From: Flammeovirgaceae bacterium UBA4465
GTDB lineage: Bacteria > Bacteroidota > Bacteroidia > Cytophagales > Cyclobacteriaceae
DNA: 38,524 bases
NCBI GenBank assembly: GCA_905182375.1
Contig: CAJJBF010000016.1
Span: 1-38,524, forward strand
Direction of reading: 5' to 3'
Shown here: one piece after another, positions 35,932-38,524 of the stretch
Numbering within the stretch: the stretch's first letter is position 1
Layout: each line of letters begins with the position of its first letter
Notes under the pieces: model-generated
Databases searched by the model: none
Seen by the model: only the letters and a program-made list of their open reading frames with translations
What the model was told of the DNA's origin: nothing
Program-made: the position numbers and the translations under genes

Positions 35932-36811
35932 GTGAAAAATAAAATCCAAAATATATTTCGTTACTTACTTTCCGAGACCACTAAAAAAAGAAGTGAGAAA
36001 ATTATTCTGAGCATCGCCATCGCAAGCTTTGTCATACATCTCCTACTGATCTTATTAGTTCAACTCAAATTAATTCACTTAGAATCTAGCCTTTTTGAGA
36101 GTCCCATCGCCGCCATCTATACCCCTTTTTCATTTATTTTATTGTATGAAGTCTACCTAGGTCATCTACTATTTACCAAGATCCATAACTACTTATATTG
36201 GCAAACAATATGAGATCATAACACTCATCGTTATCAGACGATTGTTCAAAGACTTATCAGAATTAAAACTCTCTACCAATTGGTTTGAAATTAAAAATGA
36301 CCTTCAATTTACTTTCGATATTATTGCCTCGGTAGTCATGTTCTACCTACTCTACCTTTTTTATAATCAAAGTAAGCCTAAGCACTCGGAAACTCAAAAA
36401 GTAATCACCAGCAATATCGATGGTTTTATAACATTGAAGAAAGTCATCGCTGCCAGCCTAGTTCCCATACTCGTCATCATTGCCACTTACAGTCTTTCAA
36501 ATTGGACGTTTTCTCTTTTTAATCTTGATGCGATGATTAAAACTTCCTTTAAAGATATCAATAACATATTTTTTGATGAGTTTTTCACGCTATTGATCGT
36601 AGTAGACGTGATTTTATTACTAGCCTCATTTTACTACACGGATAAATTCCACAAGGTCATCCGTAATTCTGGGTTTATCATTTCTACCATCTTGATTCGA
36701 TTATCCTTCTCAGTAACCGGATTGCTAAACATAGGGCTCATTATCGGCGCCATCGTATTTGGCCTACTCATCCTAATGATTCATAATAAATTTGAGGAGG
36801 AGTTGAGCTAG
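35932..36811 (+). pseudogene. Multi-pass membrane protein of unknown function, frameshifted
   Basis: Two frames join into one membrane protein of about 292 residues. The 5' frame starts at GTG 35932 and reads through two hydrophobic helices to FILLYEVYLGH, then stops at 36213. The other frame reads VIYYLPRSITTYIGKQYEIITLIVIRRLFKDLS and continues with four more helices to 36811. Removing one G at 36160-36161 gives LLYEVYLVIYYLPRS in one frame, so a one-base insertion is the likely cause. The repaired protein has six or so helices, and the basic VIRRLFKDL helix recalls the S4-S5 region of ion channels; this is a weak resemblance, with no pore motif seen. It is convergent with blh. Confidence 0.75.
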
Positions 36812-36887
36812 ACAAACGAGTTACTGGAATTGAGTTGACCCTAAAAATAGAAGAGGGAGAACGATAAATACCTAAATGAAAACAGAT

Positions 36888-37793
36888 TTAATCTTTGGGA
36901 TGCTTTGCGGTATTCTTGGATAAATACAGCTCATCAAACAGGATGGCATGCGGTAAGGTCAATAAGGAAATAAAAACGAAAAAATAGGTAAAAAACACAG
37001 ACCAATCAGCAGGATCTAAATAATAAATCAAACCGGACATTCCCACAATGGTCAGTAAGGTAAAAGGGCTTAGGTCTTTTAAGAAAGCAGCGAATGTATA
37101 ATCAGTCGTACGATCTTTCATCCAAAAAAATTGGTGTCGCATTGCATTGATTGAATGAAATAAAACAAAATAAAGTGCAAAAGCGACAATAAAGGGAAGC
37201 ATAAGATAGCTCAGTAATAAATAAATAGAAAAAAGAATCAAGCGAATGACCGCAGCTTTACGAATTACTCCTTTAACAAGAAGATAAGCTATATAAGCAT
37301 AGCCCAGTAGGTGAATGACTAAAACGGTAATTACTTGGATTTCCTTCGGTATCCTTGATATCGATTGTGAACCAATGAAATTTAGGGTAGGTAGTAGTTC
37401 ATTAAATTTCAAAATGATTGGACTTACTAATACGATCAATCCCCAACTTAAATTAAGAATAGGGTCTTTCGGGGTTTCTGCAATGTCCTCAATCAATTCT
37501 TGTCCAAAATGATAGGCCGACAAAATAATAAAGATCAATAACGCTTTCAGTGGCATCAACACCCACCACAACAAAAAGCCCAAACCCACCAAGATATATA
37601 TCAAAATGAATTTTTTAATGTTGCTTTTTTTTGAGAATTTAAGGTGAATTTTATGATCAATGGCCCCATGAGGGACGCCAAAAAACAAAATGGCCGTCAG
37701 TGCCATTATATTTGTCACATCATCTTCAGGGATAAACACCAAATAAAGTGATCCCACAACCAAAGCCAATCCGTATTGTAAATATTTAGTCAT
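36888..37793 (-). CDS. blh: Brp/Blh-family beta-carotene 15,15'-dioxygenase
   Basis: A 301-residue polytopic membrane enzyme that cleaves beta-carotene to two retinals, the chromophore of the adjacent rhodopsin. Family motifs are FFGVPHGAIDHKIH, LSAYHFGQEL, FVLFHSINAMRHQ and LLTLPHAILFDELY, giving the conserved iron-binding and catalytic His set. The ATG at 37793 is preferred: an ATG at 37808 lies in the loop of the terminator hairpin. The chosen ATG comes straight after that hairpin's T-run, leaving almost no leader, so expression may depend on read-through from the rhodopsin gene or on initiation very close to the start codon. No carotenoid genes are in the window. Confidence 0.92.
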   Translation of the reverse strand: MTKYLQYGLALVVGSLYLVFIPEDDVTNIMALTAILFFGVPHGAIDHKIHLKFSKKSNIKKFILIYILVGLGFLLWWVLMPLKALLIFIILSAYHFGQELIEDIAETPKDPILNLSWGLIVLVSPIILKFNELLPTLNFIGSQSISRIPKEIQVITVLVIHLLGYAYIAYLLVKGVIRKAAVIRLILFSIYLLLSYLMLPFIVAFALYFVLFHSINAMRHQFFWMKDRTTDYTFAAFLKDLSPFTLLTIVGMSGLIYYLDPADWSVFFTYFFVFISLLTLPHAILFDELYLSKNTAKHPKD

Positions 37794-37796
37794 AAA

Positions 37797-37824
37797 AAAA
37801 GAGGGCATTAAAATACCCTCTTTT
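37797..37824 (-). terminator. Hairpin between rhodopsin and blh
   Basis: Read on the minus strand: AAAAGAGGG, a ten-base loop, then CCCTCTTTTTTT. The nine-pair stem followed by a T-run is a classic intrinsic terminator 17 bp after the rhodopsin stop. The T-run ends at the blh ATG. It would give many rhodopsin transcripts and few blh transcripts. Confidence 0.85.
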
Positions 37825-37840
37825 AATTAATTTTGTGGTA

Positions 37841-38524
37841 TTAAGCTTCTGCTTTTTTACCGCTGCTGATGGCCAATGAATAAATCACTAATCCAAAACC
37901 AATTTTATTTATTGCATCTCCAATATTATAGATAATGTCTAGAGACTCTAAAGGTAGTACTCCACTTAATAATCCACCTGGTATCGCCATGTATCCAATT
38001 GGATAAATAGCCCATCCAACTAATATGAACCATGCTAAAGTGTTAAATGCTTTCTGCAAATGGGGATCATTTGATCCTTGTGAAAGCTTTTTCGCAGATC
38101 CAAACCATACTTCATAGAAAATACCCACGTAACCTAAGGTCGATATAGCACCCCAGATCGCACTAGTATCTCTATATACCGTCTCTCCTAGATATCCGAA
38201 AATAAGCATCCAAAGCGAATAAGCAATCATTTTCCACAAAAGATCCATCTTGGCTCCAAAGGCCTTTAAAATAAGATAAAATTCAACACACATTAATGGT
38301 ACCGTCAATATCCAATCAATGTATCTAAATTCTGTAGGAGAAGTACCTGTCTCTGCCCAAAAATCTCTCATGTAAAAGTAATGCACTGCGGCAATGAAGG
38401 TAATCAATCCAGAAATTAACATAGACGTTCTCCATTTACCTTGGACATTCCCCATCTCGAGAAAGAAGAATACGGTAGCGGCAAGCATGGCCATGCTACC
38501 TATAAAGAAGGTAAACCCAACGTA
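37841..38524 (-). CDS. Proteorhodopsin, outward proton pump type; 5' end outside window
   Basis: The last 227 residues of a seven-helix retinal protein; the start and about 20-30 residues lie beyond the right edge. Numbering from the first visible residue: His48 in AVHYFYMRDFW matches the His that pairs with the counterion; RYIDWILTVPLMCVEFYLIL gives Asp70, Thr74 and Glu81, the D-T-E set of proton-pumping proteorhodopsins (acceptor Asp97, donor Glu108 in the reference protein). The spectral tuning position (105) is Met78, a green-type residue common in marine Bacteroidota. The retinal Lys is Lys207 in GDAINKIGFG. WAIYPIGY is also typical. It is not a sodium (NDQ) or chloride (NTQ) pump by these residues. 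The blh gene follows after a terminator. Confidence 0.95.
   Translation of the reverse strand, partial: YVGFTFFIGSMAMLAATVFFFLEMGNVQGKWRTSMLISGLITFIAAVHYFYMRDFWAETGTSPTEFRYIDWILTVPLMCVEFYLILKAFGAKMDLLWKMIAYSLWMLIFGYLGETVYRDTSAIWGAISTLGYVGIFYEVWFGSAKKLSQGSNDPHLQKAFNTLAWFILVGWAIYPIGYMAIPGGLLSGVLPLESLDIIYNIGDAINKIGFGLVIYSLAISSGKKAEA

Overview
The window is AT-rich and looks like the chromosome of a marine, Bacteroidota-type bacterium. The evidence is two tandem SusC/SusD pairs, many surface lipoproteins with Bacteroidota-style lipoboxes, an FG-GAP/UnbV giant lipoprotein, a Met-type proteorhodopsin and a Brp/Blh retinal-forming dioxygenase. The order or family cannot be read from the sequence. 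No rRNA, tRNA, CRISPR array, insertion sequence or phage gene was seen.

Positions 1-29958 hold a polysaccharide utilization locus (PUL), mostly on the minus strand, split in two by a plus-strand GntR/UTRA regulator (25024-25779). The upstream operon (29958 to 25772) encodes a ROK sugar kinase, a prolipoprotein diacylglyceryl transferase (Lgt) and a propeller-type lipoprotein. The downstream operon (24933 leftwards off the window) encodes two small SusCD-associated proteins (DUF5004-like and DUF4961-like), SusC1, SusD1, SusC2, SusD2, a class I mannose-6-phosphate isomerase with an extra N-terminal domain, an MFS sugar porter, a GH92 alpha-mannosidase, a CE7-like acetylesterase, an FG-GAP/UnbV lipoprotein, a sialate-O-acetylesterase-like protein, and two paralogous propeller lipoproteins, the last of which runs off the left edge. 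The genes fit one scheme: capture at the surface, deacetylation, release of mannose by GH92, import by the MFS porter, phosphorylation by ROK and isomerisation to fructose-6-phosphate. Most genes overlap or abut, so translation is probably coupled. Two near-identical palindromes, TATGTT-NN-AACATA, lie in front of the two operons and are the best candidate GntR operators.

Positions 30343-35534 hold a small membrane protein, an MBL-fold hydrolase, a large M14 metallopeptidase (all plus strand) and a convergent alpha/beta hydrolase. Positions 35932-38524 hold a multi-pass membrane protein, then blh and a proteorhodopsin on the minus strand, with a strong hairpin terminator between rhodopsin and blh.

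Five genes are interrupted: SusC1, SusC2, SusD2, the sialate-O-acetylesterase and the membrane protein at 35932. Four need only a one-base change to restore the frame. The esterase has a frameshift, a stop and the loss of a conserved block. This means either real decay of the PUL or indel errors in the assembly; reads would decide.
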